Positions 51,922 through 62,336 are shown, numbered from the stretch's first letter. The stretch: DNA of 64,000 bases from Ignavibacteriota bacterium (GCA_016716225.1 JADJWT010000001.1:3606501-3670500), one strand, 5' to 3'. The notes: generated from the letters alone by a model not told the origin. Numbers and translations are program-made.

Positions 51922-54900
51922 TTAAATTTTTCCTTCAAGAATAACATTTGTACCGGTTCCGATTTCAGATTTTATCGAAACTTTCCATCCAATTTTATCG
52001 GAACGCTGTTTAATGTTTGCCAGACCGTTTCCATGAATTTCAGAATTTAAATTAAAACCTTTTCCATCATCAAGAACTTTAATTAGCATGTTTTTTCCGG
52101 TAAAATTAATTTCCAAATTAATATTTTTACAATTGCTGTGTTTAATACAATTATTTATTGATTCTTTTAAAATTAAATAAAGATTTTGCCTAATATCCAT
52201 CGGCATTTTAATATTTACAAGTTTTTCTAAATCTGAAGATTGTAAAGTAATTCCAAGTTCGTACAAAAGTTCCGAATAAGAATCTTTAAGTCTTACAATT
52301 AAATCATATAATGAATCTCTATTTGGATTTACTACCCAAACAATATCACTCATAGATTCAACCAACTGCCGAGAAAGTTCGCTTATTTTTGTTAAATTTT
52401 TTGTTGCATTTGAAGTATCTGAAACTTCGGTTGCAGTTATCTCACTTAAGATAGAAATTTCCGTTAAACCGGCTCCAACATTATCATGCAAATCTGCTGA
52501 AAGTTTTGATTTCAGTTTATCCATTGCAATTAAGTATTTAATTCTTTGGTTAATAAAAAATGTAATAATTCCGCCAATCAATAAAATTAGAAATGAAATA
52601 AACCACCATTGCATCCAGAACGGAGCAAGTATTGTAATTTTTACTGATGCAAATTGCGAACTCCAAATTCCGTCATTATTTGTTCCGGTTACAATAAATT
52701 TATATTCACCGGGAGCAAGATTTGTGTAATAAACTTTTCTATTTTCAGAATTTGTAAAAGTCCATTGTTCATCCAAACCTTCCAAAATATATTTGTATTT
52801 ATTTTTGCCAGATTTTTTATAATCCAAAGAAGCAAATTCAAAAGAAAAATAATTTTCGTCTTTTTCAAAAACTAATTCTTTTTTCTCACCTTTTAATTCT
52901 TTATCAAACAGCTTAATTTTTGTTATCACAATAGGTGCAGAATAATTATCAATCCGGATTTCATTAGGATCAAAATAATTTATACCATTTATTCCGCCAA
53001 AATAAATAGAGCCGGATTTTGAATGAAAATAAGAACCACCGTTAAACTCCAAACTTTGTAATCCATCTAATAAACCATAACGAACAAAAGTTTTTAGATT
53101 ATAATTTAATTTATAAATTCCGTTATTTGTGCTAAGCCAATAACCACTATTGTTGTCATCGATTATTCCATAAACATCATTACAATCTAAGTTTGCAATT
53201 TTATTAATATTTATAAAAGCCTTTTCCTTTGGATTAAACAAACTCAATCCTTCACCAAAAGTTCCAATAAGAAAATTACCATCTTTTGTTTCCGTAATTT
53301 TCATAATTCGGAAGTTGTTTGGTTGATTTTTTTCACCTCTAAAATTTGTAAAAATTTCTTTATTTCTATCAAAACGATTAATTCCACCACCGTGAGTTCC
53401 AATCCAAATTTGATTTTTTTTATCAGAGTAAATACAGTAAACTCTATCATCGCTTAAACTGAAAATATCCGATGGATTATGTTTAAAAGTTCGAAATTCC
53501 GGAATTATATTCTTATAATAATCAGTTAATGAAAGCTGACTTAAGCCGCCACCAAAAGTCCCAATAAATAAAGTTGAATCCTTATCAAGGAATAATGATT
53601 GAATTTGATTTGATTGTAAATCTTTATTTCCCTCACCCATTTTATAATTTTTAAATATATTTTTATTTTCATCAATAAAAGTTAAACCGTTTGAAAAAGT
53701 ACCGATCCAAAAATTTCCATTATAGTCTTCAACTATCGATCGTATATGAAGATCACCGGTTTTTTTATCACTAAAATATTTATAAATATTTTTTTGTAAA
53801 TCAATTTTATTTAAACCGCCGCGATAAGTTCCAACCCATAAATAATTTTTGCTGTCTTCGTAGATTGACCAAATTATATTATCGTTAATAGAATTATTTT
53901 CATTTGATAAAACCGGAATTGTTTTAAAATAATTTTTGTTCGATTCAACTTTGTTTATTCCTTTACCAAGTTGAGTTCCAACCCAAATAATACCGGATTT
54001 ATCAATATAAATTGATTGAATTTCATTTTCACTTAACGAGTTTTGATTTTTTGATGATAAAAATTGTAGTATTGTTTTATTTTTTTCATCATATCTCAGA
54101 AGTCCATTCCCATAAGTTCCAATCCATAAATTATTTTCCAAATCACAACAAACGGTCATAATATTTCGCGAATTATTTGTAAAACTTTTCCCAAAATTTA
54201 TTTGAGAAATTATCCAACGATTCGGCATAAGATCTTTTGATGAAGATGTTATTTTGTAAACTCCGTTTGAATAATCTGCAACAATTAAATTTTTATTTTC
54301 ATCTTCAGAAATGGAAGTAATTTTTTCTCCAATTTTAGTAAAGTTAATTGGATAAATATTTTTGTTGAAAATTTTAATTTGCGAATTTTCTAAGTTAACA
54401 ATTTTATTTAAACCTCCTCCAAAAGTGCCAACCCAAATAATTCCTTTTGAATCAGCATAAACTTTTACAATTTTATTTGAACTTAAAGAATTTATTCTAT
54501 TCGGGAAGTGATAAAAATATTTCTTCAAATTTGTTTTAGGATGGAATTTTATTAATCCTTTTCCCCAAGTTCCAATCCATAAATTGCCTTCATTATCTTG
54601 ATCTATTGTTGTAATTGTACTGTTCTGATTTCTAGAAAGCGTTAACGGATAATTATAAAATTTTTCTTCATCAATTAAATACCAATCACTTGAGCTTGCA
54701 ATATCAAAATGTTCAAACTTTTCGGTTTTGGGATTAAATTTGTTTAACATTCCTTTCGAAGTTCCAATCCATAAAAATCCTTCACGATCCTCAAGCATTG
54801 AAGTAATTTCATTATCAGAAATTGAATTTGAATCTTCTGAAATATTATTATAAACTACAAATTCATAACCATCAAATCTATTTAAACCATTTGCGGTTCC

Positions 54901-55092
54901 AAACCACATATAGCCTTTTTTATCTTGTAATATTGATAAAACAGATGATTGTGATAAGCCTTCTTCAATACCAATTTTGATAAAACGGAAATCATTTACA
55001 GATAAATTTTTATTTTGAGGAAAAATAATTATAGAATTGTTAAATGATAAAAATGTAAATATGATGAAAATATAGATAATGAATTTTATCAT
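51922..55092 (-). CDS. Two-component propeller sensor histidine kinase (HisKA_3)
   Basis: The 1056-residue protein has a signal/anchor region at the N-terminus and about a dozen propeller repeats of the form NLWIGTWGKGLIKFHPKT or FWIGTFSNGLTFID. A Y_Y_Y domain (about 720-815) and one membrane helix (about 826-846) follow. A HisKA_3 dimerisation module has His869 in ADLHDNVGAGL, and HATPase_c has N-box ESINNCIKHS and G2 GNGLANI. The two seven-bladed periplasmic propellers sense an unknown ligand; related systems sense polysaccharide fragments. It pairs with the NarL-type regulator. Confidence 0.94.
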   Translation of the reverse strand: MIKFIIYIFIIFTFLSFNNSIIIFPQNKNLSVNDFRFIKIGIEEGLSQSSVLSILQDKKGYMWFGTANGLNRFDGYEFVVYNNISEDSNSISDNEITSMLEDREGFLWIGTSKGMLNKFNPKTEKFEHFDIASSSDWYLIDEEKFYNYPLTLSRNQNSTITTIDQDNEGNLWIGTWGKGLIKFHPKTNLKKYFYHFPNRINSLSSNKIVKVYADSKGIIWVGTFGGGLNKIVNLENSQIKIFNKNIYPINFTKIGEKITSISEDENKNLIVADYSNGVYKITSSSKDLMPNRWIISQINFGKSFTNNSRNIMTVCCDLENNLWIGTYGNGLLRYDEKNKTILQFLSSKNQNSLSENEIQSIYIDKSGIIWVGTQLGKGINKVESNKNYFKTIPVLSNENNSINDNIIWSIYEDSKNYLWVGTYRGGLNKIDLQKNIYKYFSDKKTGDLHIRSIVEDYNGNFWIGTFSNGLTFIDENKNIFKNYKMGEGNKDLQSNQIQSLFLDKDSTLFIGTFGGGLSQLSLTDYYKNIIPEFRTFKHNPSDIFSLSDDRVYCIYSDKKNQIWIGTHGGGINRFDRNKEIFTNFRGEKNQPNNFRIMKITETKDGNFLIGTFGEGLSLFNPKEKAFININKIANLDCNDVYGIIDDNNSGYWLSTNNGIYKLNYNLKTFVRYGLLDGLQSLEFNGGSYFHSKSGSIYFGGINGINYFDPNEIRIDNYSAPIVITKIKLFDKELKGEKKELVFEKDENYFSFEFASLDYKKSGKNKYKYILEGLDEQWTFTNSENRKVYYTNLAPGEYKFIVTGTNNDGIWSSQFASVKITILAPFWMQWWFISFLILLIGGIITFFINQRIKYLIAMDKLKSKLSADLHDNVGAGLTEISILSEITATEVSDTSNATKNLTKISELSRQLVESMSDIVWVVNPNRDSLYDLIVRLKDSYSELLYELGITLQSSDLEKLVNIKMPMDIRQNLYLILKESINNCIKHSNCKNINLEINFTGKNMLIKVLDDGKGFNLNSEIHGNGLANIKQRSDKIGWKVSIKSEIGTGTNVILEGKI

Positions 55093-55238
55093 TTGCGTTT
55101 TAGATTAAATTGATTTTATTCCAAGCAAAAATAATAATAAATATTTCAACAAAATATTTTTAAGTATAGGTATATTATTTAAATAGAATGAATCCTTTTA
55201 TTTTTATTTACATCTTATGATTTAAAAAAAGGAGAAAT

Positions 55239-55607
55239 ATGACTGAGCACTTAACCAAACAAACTTTTTTGGAAAAAGTTTTTAACTATGAACAAAATAA
55301 AGAATGGAATTATGCTGGTGAACTTCCATGTATTATAGATTTTTATGCTGATTGGTGCGGGCCGTGTAAAATGGTAGCTCCAATTTTAGAAGAATTAGGT
55401 AAAGAATATGCTGGTAAAATAAACGTTTATAAAGTTGATACTGAAGTTGAACAAGAATTAGCTGCTGTATTTGGAATTAGAAGTATTCCTTCATTGCTAT
55501 TTTGTCCAAAAGATGAAAGACCACAAATGGCTCAAGGTGCATTACCAAAAGCGTCCTTAATTGAAGCAATTAATAATGTTTTGCTAAAAACAGAAGTTCC
55601 ATCTTAA
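55239..55607 (+). CDS. trxA: Thioredoxin
   Basis: The 122-residue protein has the thioredoxin active site FYADWCGPCKMV with Cys40 and Cys43 and the cis-proline segment RSIPSLLFCPK. It is slightly longer than E. coli TrxA because of an N-terminal extension (TEHLTKQTFLEKVFNYEQNK). AGGAG lies 7 bases before the ATG. It reduces disulfides in the cytoplasm; no thioredoxin reductase is nearby. Terminator at 55629. Confidence 0.93.
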   Translation: MTEHLTKQTFLEKVFNYEQNKEWNYAGELPCIIDFYADWCGPCKMVAPILEELGKEYAGKINVYKVDTEVEQELAAVFGIRSIPSLLFCPKDERPQMAQGALPKASLIEAINNVLLKTEVPS

Positions 55608-55628
55608 TTTGATTTTTAGTTTATAAAG

Positions 55629-55655
55629 ACCGTTGTATATTACAGCGGTTTTTAT
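55629..55655. terminator. Terminator between trxA and serA
   Basis: Stem ACCGTTGTA / TACAGCGGT (9 pairs including one G:U) with loop TAT, followed by TTTTTATTTT on the plus strand. It is 21 bases after the trxA stop and 38 bases after the serA stop on the minus strand, so it can serve both. Confidence 0.88.
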
Positions 55656-55692
55656 TTTCTTTTAAAACTTCTCTTAAAAAAAAATTCTTAAT

Positions 55693-56937
55693 CTATAACA
55701 GCACTCTTGCTTTTATAGTTTCGGGAATTGCTTTCAGTTCTCTAATAATATCATCTGAATAATTCTTACTATCAATATCAATAATAACATAACCAATATA
55801 AGGATCGGTTTGTAAATATTGTGATGCAATATTCAAATTTCGTGATGTAAATACATTTGTAATTTTATTTAAAACACCCGGTTGATTCTTATGAATATGT
55901 AAATATCTCTGACGATCAACATTTGGAGTTAATGAAATCTGTACAAAATTAGTTGCTCCAATTGAAGAACCAACATCGCAATAATGAACTAATTTATCAG
56001 AAACTTCCAGAGCAATATTTGCTTGTGCTTCTAAAGTGCTTCCTCCAATGTGAGGTGTAAGAATCACATTCTGAAATTTTTGCAGCGGATTAATAAACGG
56101 AACTTTGTTTGATGTTGGTTCATCCGGATATACATCAAGCGCAGCACCGGCAAGATGTTTTTGCTCCAATGAATTGTAAAGATCATTTAGATTAACAACT
56201 GTTCCCCGAGCAGCATTGATTAGAAAAGCTCCATTTTTCATTAAAGATAACTCGCGCGCGCTAATCATATTTTTTGTTGTTTCATTTTCCGGAACATGAA
56301 GTGTTACAATATCAGATACTTTTAATAATTCATCTAAAGTTGAACAAGCTGTTACGTTTCCGTAATTCAATTTTTTTGTGATATCATAATAATAAACATT
56401 CATTCCCATTGCTTCTGCAAGAATGGAAACTTGTGAACCAATATGTCCATAACCAACAATTCCTAAATTTTTTCCTCGTACTTCATAAGAATTTGATGAA
56501 TCTTTTTCCCATTTTCCAATATGTGCATTAAAATTTTTCTCTGGAATTCCTCTAATTAGAAGAATACATTCACTTATAACTAATTCGGCAACTGATCTTG
56601 TATTCGAAAATGGTGCATTAAATACGGGTATTCCTAATTGTCTTGCAGCATCAAGATCAACTTGATTTGTTCCAATTGAGTAACAGCCTATTGCAACCAG
56701 TTTTTTAGCATTAGCTAAAACTTCACTCGTTAAGTTTGTTCTTGAACGAATTCCAATAATATGAACATCTTTAATTTTTTCGATCAGTTCTTCTTTTTCA
56801 AGAGATTTTATTAAATACTCAATATTGCTGAAACCATGCTCCAAAAAAAAGTTCGGGGCATTTTCATGCAAACCTTCAAGTAATAGTATTTTTATTTTTT
56901 CTTTTGCTAAGGAATAGGATTTATTTTGTATCTCCAT
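55693..56937 (-). CDS. serA: D-3-phosphoglycerate dehydrogenase with ACT domain
   Basis: The 414-residue enzyme catalyses the first step of serine synthesis. Visible are the NAD fold VRGKNLGIVGYGHIGSQVSI, catalytic Arg in INAARGTVV, Glu in DVYPDEPTS, His in VILTPHIGGSTLEAQ, and a C-terminal ACT domain with NVDRQRYLHIHKNQPGVLNK. That domain usually binds serine for feedback control. The size and layout match E. coli SerA (410 residues). Convergent with trxA across the terminator. Confidence 0.94.
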   Translation of the reverse strand: MEIQNKSYSLAKEKIKILLLEGLHENAPNFFLEHGFSNIEYLIKSLEKEELIEKIKDVHIIGIRSRTNLTSEVLANAKKLVAIGCYSIGTNQVDLDAARQLGIPVFNAPFSNTRSVAELVISECILLIRGIPEKNFNAHIGKWEKDSSNSYEVRGKNLGIVGYGHIGSQVSILAEAMGMNVYYYDITKKLNYGNVTACSTLDELLKVSDIVTLHVPENETTKNMISARELSLMKNGAFLINAARGTVVNLNDLYNSLEQKHLAGAALDVYPDEPTSNKVPFINPLQKFQNVILTPHIGGSTLEAQANIALEVSDKLVHYCDVGSSIGATNFVQISLTPNVDRQRYLHIHKNQPGVLNKITNVFTSRNLNIASQYLQTDPYIGYVIIDIDSKNYSDDIIRELKAIPETIKARVLL

Positions 56938-57300
56938 AATTACTAAAATTTCCTTTTAAATATTAAAAATTGAAACGCAACAAAGATTTATATATGAAGT
57001 ATTTTTTTAATAAAATTTCAAACAAAATATTACTGCGAATATAATCAAACTTTGCTAAATAATAATTAATCAAAATAATATTGTGATATGTCCAATCTTA
57101 AAAATGGAAAAATTGAGATGCTTTTTTAAAGTTTTATCCGTTCTCTACTCAGAATAAGAATATGTTGAATAATACAACGTAAAACAATTCTATTTTTTAG
57201 AACATTCATAATTTGAACTTCTGAAAATGGATTTACAGAAAATACTTCATATAATACTTTTAAAAGTAAAGTTCTGAGGAATTGAGAGGATTTAAGAGAT
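56938..57300. other. Gap upstream of serA leading into a decayed region
   Basis: No gene is convincing. The frame at 57126-57329 (minus) has no recognisable motif and looks like shadow coding over the recombinase relic. The left part should hold the serA promoter. Composition is as AT-rich as the neighbours. Confidence 0.4.
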
Positions 57301-57528
57301 TTTCCAAAATTTGAAATTATTAGTATCAATACGGAAAAGAAATCGATTATTAGCCTCTCTTATGAACACGGAATGAACCCGTATGTTATAATTAGTATTA
57401 TCCGGATTAAAACTTACAGAATGATACAAAGATATTTGAAAATAGCAGATAAACACAAATATGAAGAGATGGAAAAAACAAGGAAAATGAGTTTAAAAAT
57501 TATACAACTCAATAAACTATATCTGTAA
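57301..57528 (+). pseudogene. C-terminal relic of a tyrosine recombinase
   Basis: The plus-strand frame gives 75 codons ending at TAA 57526-57528. Residues read SYEHGMNPYVIIS and RMIQRYLKIADKHKYEEMEK, matching the integrase C-terminus (EHGV-P-VVS-LGH-TTQRYLKVTD) with the tyrosine kept in RYL. The Arg-His segment and the GH pair before the tyrosine are lost (IIRIK replaces LGHK). A stop lies in frame at 57283-57285 upstream. It is a dead piece of a mobile-element integrase, next to two interrupted genes and two tRNA-Ser genes. Confidence 0.6.
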
Positions 57529-57579
57529 ATAAAAATTATGTTATACTATAAATGACTTACTTAAAAGAAAATTTTTTTT

Positions 57580-57939
57580 TTATAAATTCTTTTTCCATTT
57601 ACCAAGTGCAACTGCTAATCTTGATGAAACTTCACCAAAAATTCCATTAAAATTTAACGCTTCCTTTGCATCATCTTTTTTACCTTTTAATGCAAGATCA
57701 AGAACTACAGCAGCTGTCTTATGAAATGCAGTATGGAGCTCAGTTACTTTCTTATATTCATCACTATTTTTGTCCATATTAGGTAAGCTTTCTAACCACT
57801 TTCCAAATTCACATAAATTATCTTTTTGAACGGAAGCAATTTAGAATTCCGATTTACCTGTTTCTATTGCATTCACAAGTTTACGTTTCCAAAGTGCGTG
57901 ATTATTTATTGCAGAATTTATTGCTTCTAACGATAACAT
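57580..57939 (-). pseudogene. CZB-domain protein gene, copy 1, with one in-frame TAA
   Basis: From the ATG at 57939 the frame is intact for 120 codons except a TAA at codon 33 (57841-57843). A GGGGG-A run precedes the ATG. Zinc ligands of the chemoreceptor zinc-binding (CZB) fold are present: His14 in NNHALW, Cys in LCEFGKWLESL, His pair in ELHTAFH. The aligned codon in copy 2 is CAA, so a single C-to-T change would create this stop. An internal ATG at 57777 could give only the C-terminal 65 residues, without two ligands. CZB proteins bind zinc and control diguanylate cyclases or receptors. Confidence 0.75.
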
Positions 57940-58019
57940 TTTTTCCCCCGAAAAATTTTATTCATTATCGGATAGTTAGTATTTTATTTTAATATAAAAT
58001 AAAGTTTTAAGAAATATTT

Positions 58020-58379
58020 TTAAATTTTTTTCTTCCAACTTGTAAGTGCTAAAATAAGTTTCCCAGTATGTTTACTGTAATCACCATCATAATTTAGTTT
58101 GTTAAGTGCATCTTCTTTTTTACCATTGACTGCTAAATCTAATACAGAAGCCGCGCATTTATGAAACTCCGCATGAAGTTGCCTAACATTGGAAAAATCA
58201 ACTGTTGATTTTTCCTTTTCCGGAAGACTGTAAAGCCATTTTCCAAAATCACAAAGATTGTCTTTTTGAACATCTACAACTTGAAACTCAGATTTACCTT
58301 CCTCAACTGCTTTTAATAATCTATTTTTCCAAAGTTAATAAGCATTTAAGGCTGATTCAATAGCTTCTTTTGTTACCAT
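58020..58379 (-). pseudogene. CZB-domain protein gene, copy 2, with one in-frame TAA
   Basis: From the ATG at 58379, with a perfect GGAGG 4 bases upstream, the frame is 120 codons long but has TAA at codon 15 (58335-58337). The first zinc ligand, His14 in copy 1, is Tyr here (TAT for CAT). The Cys motif LCDFGKWLYSL and His pair QLHAEFH are kept. The two copies lie head to tail 80 bases apart and have the same length, so they arose by duplication and then decayed separately. Confidence 0.75.
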
Positions 58380-58768
<389 letters not shown>

Positions 58769-58864
58769 TTTTTTGAAACTGTAAATATATGATTCTTCTA
58801 TTTAATTAGAAAATTATTACAAAAATATTTTATTATTCTTTTGTAAATTTATATGTTAAAATTC

Positions 58865-58953
58865 GGAAAGATGGCAGAGCGGTTGAATGCGGCGGTCTCG
58901 AAAACCGTTGTCCGCAATATTGCGGACCGAGGGTTCGAATCCCTCTCTTTCCG
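58865..58953 (+). tRNA. tRNA-Ser (anticodon CGA)
   Basis: The plus strand gives an 89-base class II tRNA: acceptor GGAAAGA / TCTTTCC, anticodon arm GCGGT/ACCGT with loop CTCGAAA (anticodon CGA). The long variable arm is GTCCGCAATATTGCGGAC, with T-arm GGGTTCGAATCCC and discriminator G. It is 96 bases from the other serine tRNA, on the opposite strand. Confidence 0.95.
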
Positions 58954-59040
58954 CAGATTATAACACATTCATCAAATTTTGTGTTAGTTAATTGAAATTT
59001 TCTTACTGTTAACAATGAAACGTAATTTGATTAAGTTAAT

Positions 59041-61929
59041 TTACAAATTTAACCTCAATCCAAAGTTTCCAAACATCCCGTATCTTGAAATTGATTTTGG
59101 ATAATTTGTTTTTTCATTTAAAGTGGTTTCATTTGTTCCGGTTAAATTTATTAAATCAAGATAAATTTGTGCATATATCCAAGGAATAGATTGTCTGAGT
59201 GAAATATCCCATCTGACTGATTTATCTGTTATTACTCTATTCTGCAGCCAAAAATCTGCTTTCTGAAATATGTTATCAATATACACAACTGAAACTCTGC
59301 TAGAAAATCCCTTGTAATCAATTCCAATTGAAGAATTTAAAATATCATTAGGCTGATTCAACAGTCTTGATTCATAGAATTCATTAATTATTTTTTTTGT
59401 GTAAGATCCATCTTCTCGATAATCAAAATATAGTTCACCTTTTGGATATGCTGCTTTAGAAAAAATATGCGCGTAATTTATTGTAAATTCAATCCATGAA
59501 AATGGCTGAGGTAAATACCAAAAATGTGTTTGCCATTCAGTTTCAATACCCCAAATATCAATAGGAATTGGGTTGTTTATATGTGTATTAAAAGTATAAA
59601 GTTGACTACTATTTTGTGGTAAGTCTGGGTAAGCACTAAATTCTGTTACAAAAGTTTGATTTGAGAATACTAAATTTTTAATTTTTTTTCTAAATCCATT
59701 TATTGAAAATAAACCAATTTCATTATTAAAAAATGATAATACCAAATCAAAATTTTCTGATGTGGCAGGTTTTAGTGCATAATTGTTATAAGTAATTGAT
59801 GTTTGATCGATTGTATAACTTGGAACAATTGCAGAATAAGGCGGATAATTCAATGTATTTGTATACGCAAAATGCATCTGAAACCATGATAATGGCTTGT
59901 AGATTAAATGTAACATTGGTAGCCAAAATCCATTTTCTTCATCTTTGGTTACAACTGTATAATCATAATTTTGTGGCAGTGTAATTTTAATTCTATATCC
60001 TAAATAAGATGTTGCAAGATTCTGAAAGCGCACACCGGGCAGTATAATCAATAAATCATCAAAATTAATTTTTGACATAAAATATCCTGCGCTTCTATTT
60101 TCCGTTCCATTATAATCTTGAATTGTTGATCGAAATTCATCATTTAGGGTGCGAGTTGGCGACCAAAAATTATCATAAATTAAATTAGAGAGTTTAATAT
60201 CAACAGGATAATAAATTGAATATTCACCATCAAAATAATCGCCAAATGAATAATCATTATCAATAAAATTTCTTATAACAGAATTACTATTTTCTTGAGT
60301 ACCCCAATAACTTCTTAAAATTTGAGATATTGTAACTGAAGGAGTTGATGCTGGTCCAGACCATAGATCGAAATTATATAATCTTTCACGATTTTGGAAC
60401 ATTCCTCCAAATTTAAAATAAGCTGTAAAAATATCAGATACATAATAATCAGAAGTAAAATCTGCCATTGCAGTCCAAGTTCTATCTTTCACTATATTAG
60501 AATTATCTGATATTCCGCTGTATCTTGCATTATCGTTTGGAATAACTTTGGATACTAATATTTTTGGGGTTAATCGGGTTATGTTACCAAAATTATATCT
60601 TTGATTAAAATAAATAGATAGATTTTTGGGAGAATTGCTTTCTGAATATGCATGAGCAATTTTTAAATCCATTTTTAAATATGGAATTTTCTGATTTACG
60701 TTTAATATGTTGACAATTGAAATTAATTCATCTTTAATATCAGTTGCAGAATAGGTAATTCCATTTGAATTAAGCGATTCTCCTCTGAATTCTCTTTTAA
60801 TATCATACTTAGAAAAAAGATTTTTAAATTGTACTTCTCCAGAATTGTGTTCAAAATCTAAAACTGATGTTAAATCTTTTCTATCATAATTTGTTTGATA
60901 ATCACCTAATTGAACATTTGTTAGGTCTGGAATGCCTAAATCGCCGTGAAGTTTATCAGTTAAATTATAATTTGCTCCTAAAGTATTTCCACCAGGATTT
61001 CTATTTTCAACCGATCCTTGAATAAAAAATCCAAGGTTTTGAGAAAAAAAGCGTTGATGAATCGTTCCTGAAAATCTATAATTATTATAATTATCTTCTA
61101 TGGAATTATAACCGCCTTGAGTTAAGAATTCAAATGAAGGAGAATTTGTACTATCAAATGCTGCTTTCTTTAAATCAAAATTAACAACTCCGCCAAATAC
61201 AGCTGCATCCATATCCGGTGTAATTGATTTAATAACTTCTATTCCACCTAGAATTCCAGAAGATATCATACTTAAATTTGTTGATCTATCTCCAACTAAA
61301 GTTGATTGAGTATATTCCCCATTTACTGCAATATTGGGTGGAAGTTGAATTCCATCAATTGTTATTTGATTATATTGCGGAGCTAATCCTCTGATAACAA
61401 TTTCTGCGCCTTCACCGCCACTGCGAATTAAAGTTACTCCAGGAACTCTTGAGACAACTTCTGCAGCATTACCGCTTGGCAATTTTCGCAACCTATCTGC
61501 AGAGACTATATTCTTAATTTGTTCTGAAGAAAGTTGCTTATTTACTGCATCAATTGAACTGTTTGCACGAGCAATGACAGTTACTGTTTTACTTTCAATG
61601 CTTTCAAGTTTTAATTTTATTACTAATTCAACTGTTCGGTTTACTTTTAAATTGAGATGTAAAACATTTTCTTGATAACCAACATAAGAAGTTGTTAATT
61701 TATAGTTACCGGGTTGAAGATTTTTAATTAAGAATTTTCCGTCTTTATCAGTAGCAGCACCAACATTTACTTCTTCTAATAAAATATTTGCGCCAGGTAA
61801 AATTTCTTTTGATGTTGAATCAACAACTACGCCTTTTATAGTGGCTGTTTGAGCAAAAAAATTATTTATATAAAATATTAGAAAAAAAGAAATCCATATT
61901 AAAACTAATTTTTTATCTTTTATAAACAT
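59041..61929 (-). CDS. TonB-dependent outer membrane receptor with CarboxypepD_reg-like domain
   Basis: The 962-residue protein has a signal peptide ending FFAQ and a carboxypeptidase-regulatory-like domain (about 27-110: TATIKGVVVDSTSKEILPGA, DKDGKFLIKNLQPGNYKLTT). The plug domain (about 120-255) carries NAAEVVSRVPGVTLIRSGGE and IVIRGLAPQYNQITIDGIQL. A 22-strand barrel follows to the end with DNARYSG-type loops. It imports a large or scarce ligand by TonB energy. No SusD-like partner is adjacent, so it may be a peptide, siderophore or generic type. The ligand is unknown. Confidence 0.93.
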   Translation of the reverse strand: MFIKDKKLVLIWISFFLIFYINNFFAQTATIKGVVVDSTSKEILPGANILLEEVNVGAATDKDGKFLIKNLQPGNYKLTTSYVGYQENVLHLNLKVNRTVELVIKLKLESIESKTVTVIARANSSIDAVNKQLSSEQIKNIVSADRLRKLPSGNAAEVVSRVPGVTLIRSGGEGAEIVIRGLAPQYNQITIDGIQLPPNIAVNGEYTQSTLVGDRSTNLSMISSGILGGIEVIKSITPDMDAAVFGGVVNFDLKKAAFDSTNSPSFEFLTQGGYNSIEDNYNNYRFSGTIHQRFFSQNLGFFIQGSVENRNPGGNTLGANYNLTDKLHGDLGIPDLTNVQLGDYQTNYDRKDLTSVLDFEHNSGEVQFKNLFSKYDIKREFRGESLNSNGITYSATDIKDELISIVNILNVNQKIPYLKMDLKIAHAYSESNSPKNLSIYFNQRYNFGNITRLTPKILVSKVIPNDNARYSGISDNSNIVKDRTWTAMADFTSDYYVSDIFTAYFKFGGMFQNRERLYNFDLWSGPASTPSVTISQILRSYWGTQENSNSVIRNFIDNDYSFGDYFDGEYSIYYPVDIKLSNLIYDNFWSPTRTLNDEFRSTIQDYNGTENRSAGYFMSKINFDDLLIILPGVRFQNLATSYLGYRIKITLPQNYDYTVVTKDEENGFWLPMLHLIYKPLSWFQMHFAYTNTLNYPPYSAIVPSYTIDQTSITYNNYALKPATSENFDLVLSFFNNEIGLFSINGFRKKIKNLVFSNQTFVTEFSAYPDLPQNSSQLYTFNTHINNPIPIDIWGIETEWQTHFWYLPQPFSWIEFTINYAHIFSKAAYPKGELYFDYREDGSYTKKIINEFYESRLLNQPNDILNSSIGIDYKGFSSRVSVVYIDNIFQKADFWLQNRVITDKSVRWDISLRQSIPWIYAQIYLDLINLTGTNETTLNEKTNYPKSISRYGMFGNFGLRLNL

Positions 61930-62075
61930 TCACTCCTTTTAACAAAAATATATCAGCAGTTTATCAATAACTAAAATAGCACGCTTAATTTAATACAATA
62001 CTATTCATAAATAAAATGAAATTTAGCTTTATTTTTATCCTGAAAAGAATTTTTCAAAATAATTTGCTTGCCATT

Positions 62076-62267
62076 TTACAAATTTCGATTCAATACTTCT
62101 TGCTTTAATAAATCATATTTTCCCGGAGTCATTCCGCAAGAAAAGAACATCGAACGAATTTCCGCTTCTTTTTTACAATTTGTAAATTTCAAAAATTCTA
62201 TCAAATTTTTAAAGGCTAATACATCTTCCTTTAAAATTATTTGTTTTACTTTTAAACAAATATTCAT
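62076..62267 (-). CDS. Small unassigned protein
   Basis: The frame is open from 62336, but that start lies inside a hairpin; the ATG at 62267 gives 63 residues, the likelier form. Sequence contains ILKEDVLAFKNLIEFLKF and FFSCGMTPGKYDLLKQEVL, with three cysteines overall. No ribosome-binding sequence is strong. No family is recognised and translation is uncertain. Confidence 0.45.
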   Translation of the reverse strand: MNICLKVKQIILKEDVLAFKNLIEFLKFTNCKKEAEIRSMFFSCGMTPGKYDLLKQEVLNRNL

Positions 62268-62310
62268 TTTTAATATTTGAATTATATTTGGCGTTATACT
62301 AATTAATATT

Positions 62311-62336
62311 TTGAATCCGCCAATAGACGGATTCAA
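62311..62336. terminator. Hairpin after the isocitrate dehydrogenase gene
   Basis: Perfect 9-bp inverted repeat TTGAATCCG / CGGATTCAA with an 8-base loop. On the minus strand it follows the icd stop by 66 bases and is followed by AAAATATT, without a real T run, so its strength as a terminator is doubtful. Confidence 0.5.

Noticed and set aside
57126..57329. Minus-strand 67-codon frame
   Set aside because: Lies over the recombinase relic, with no ribosome-binding sequence, start support or family resemblance.
57580..58379. Genetic code change (TAA as sense codon) or selenocysteine
   Set aside because: TAA ends many intact genes in this window and selenocysteine uses TGA; two interrupted paralogues in a decayed stretch are better explained by mutation.
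58833..59015. Minus-strand frame with GGKRGIRTLG-like text
   Set aside because: It is the antisense of tRNA-Ser(CGA), a well-known false gene.
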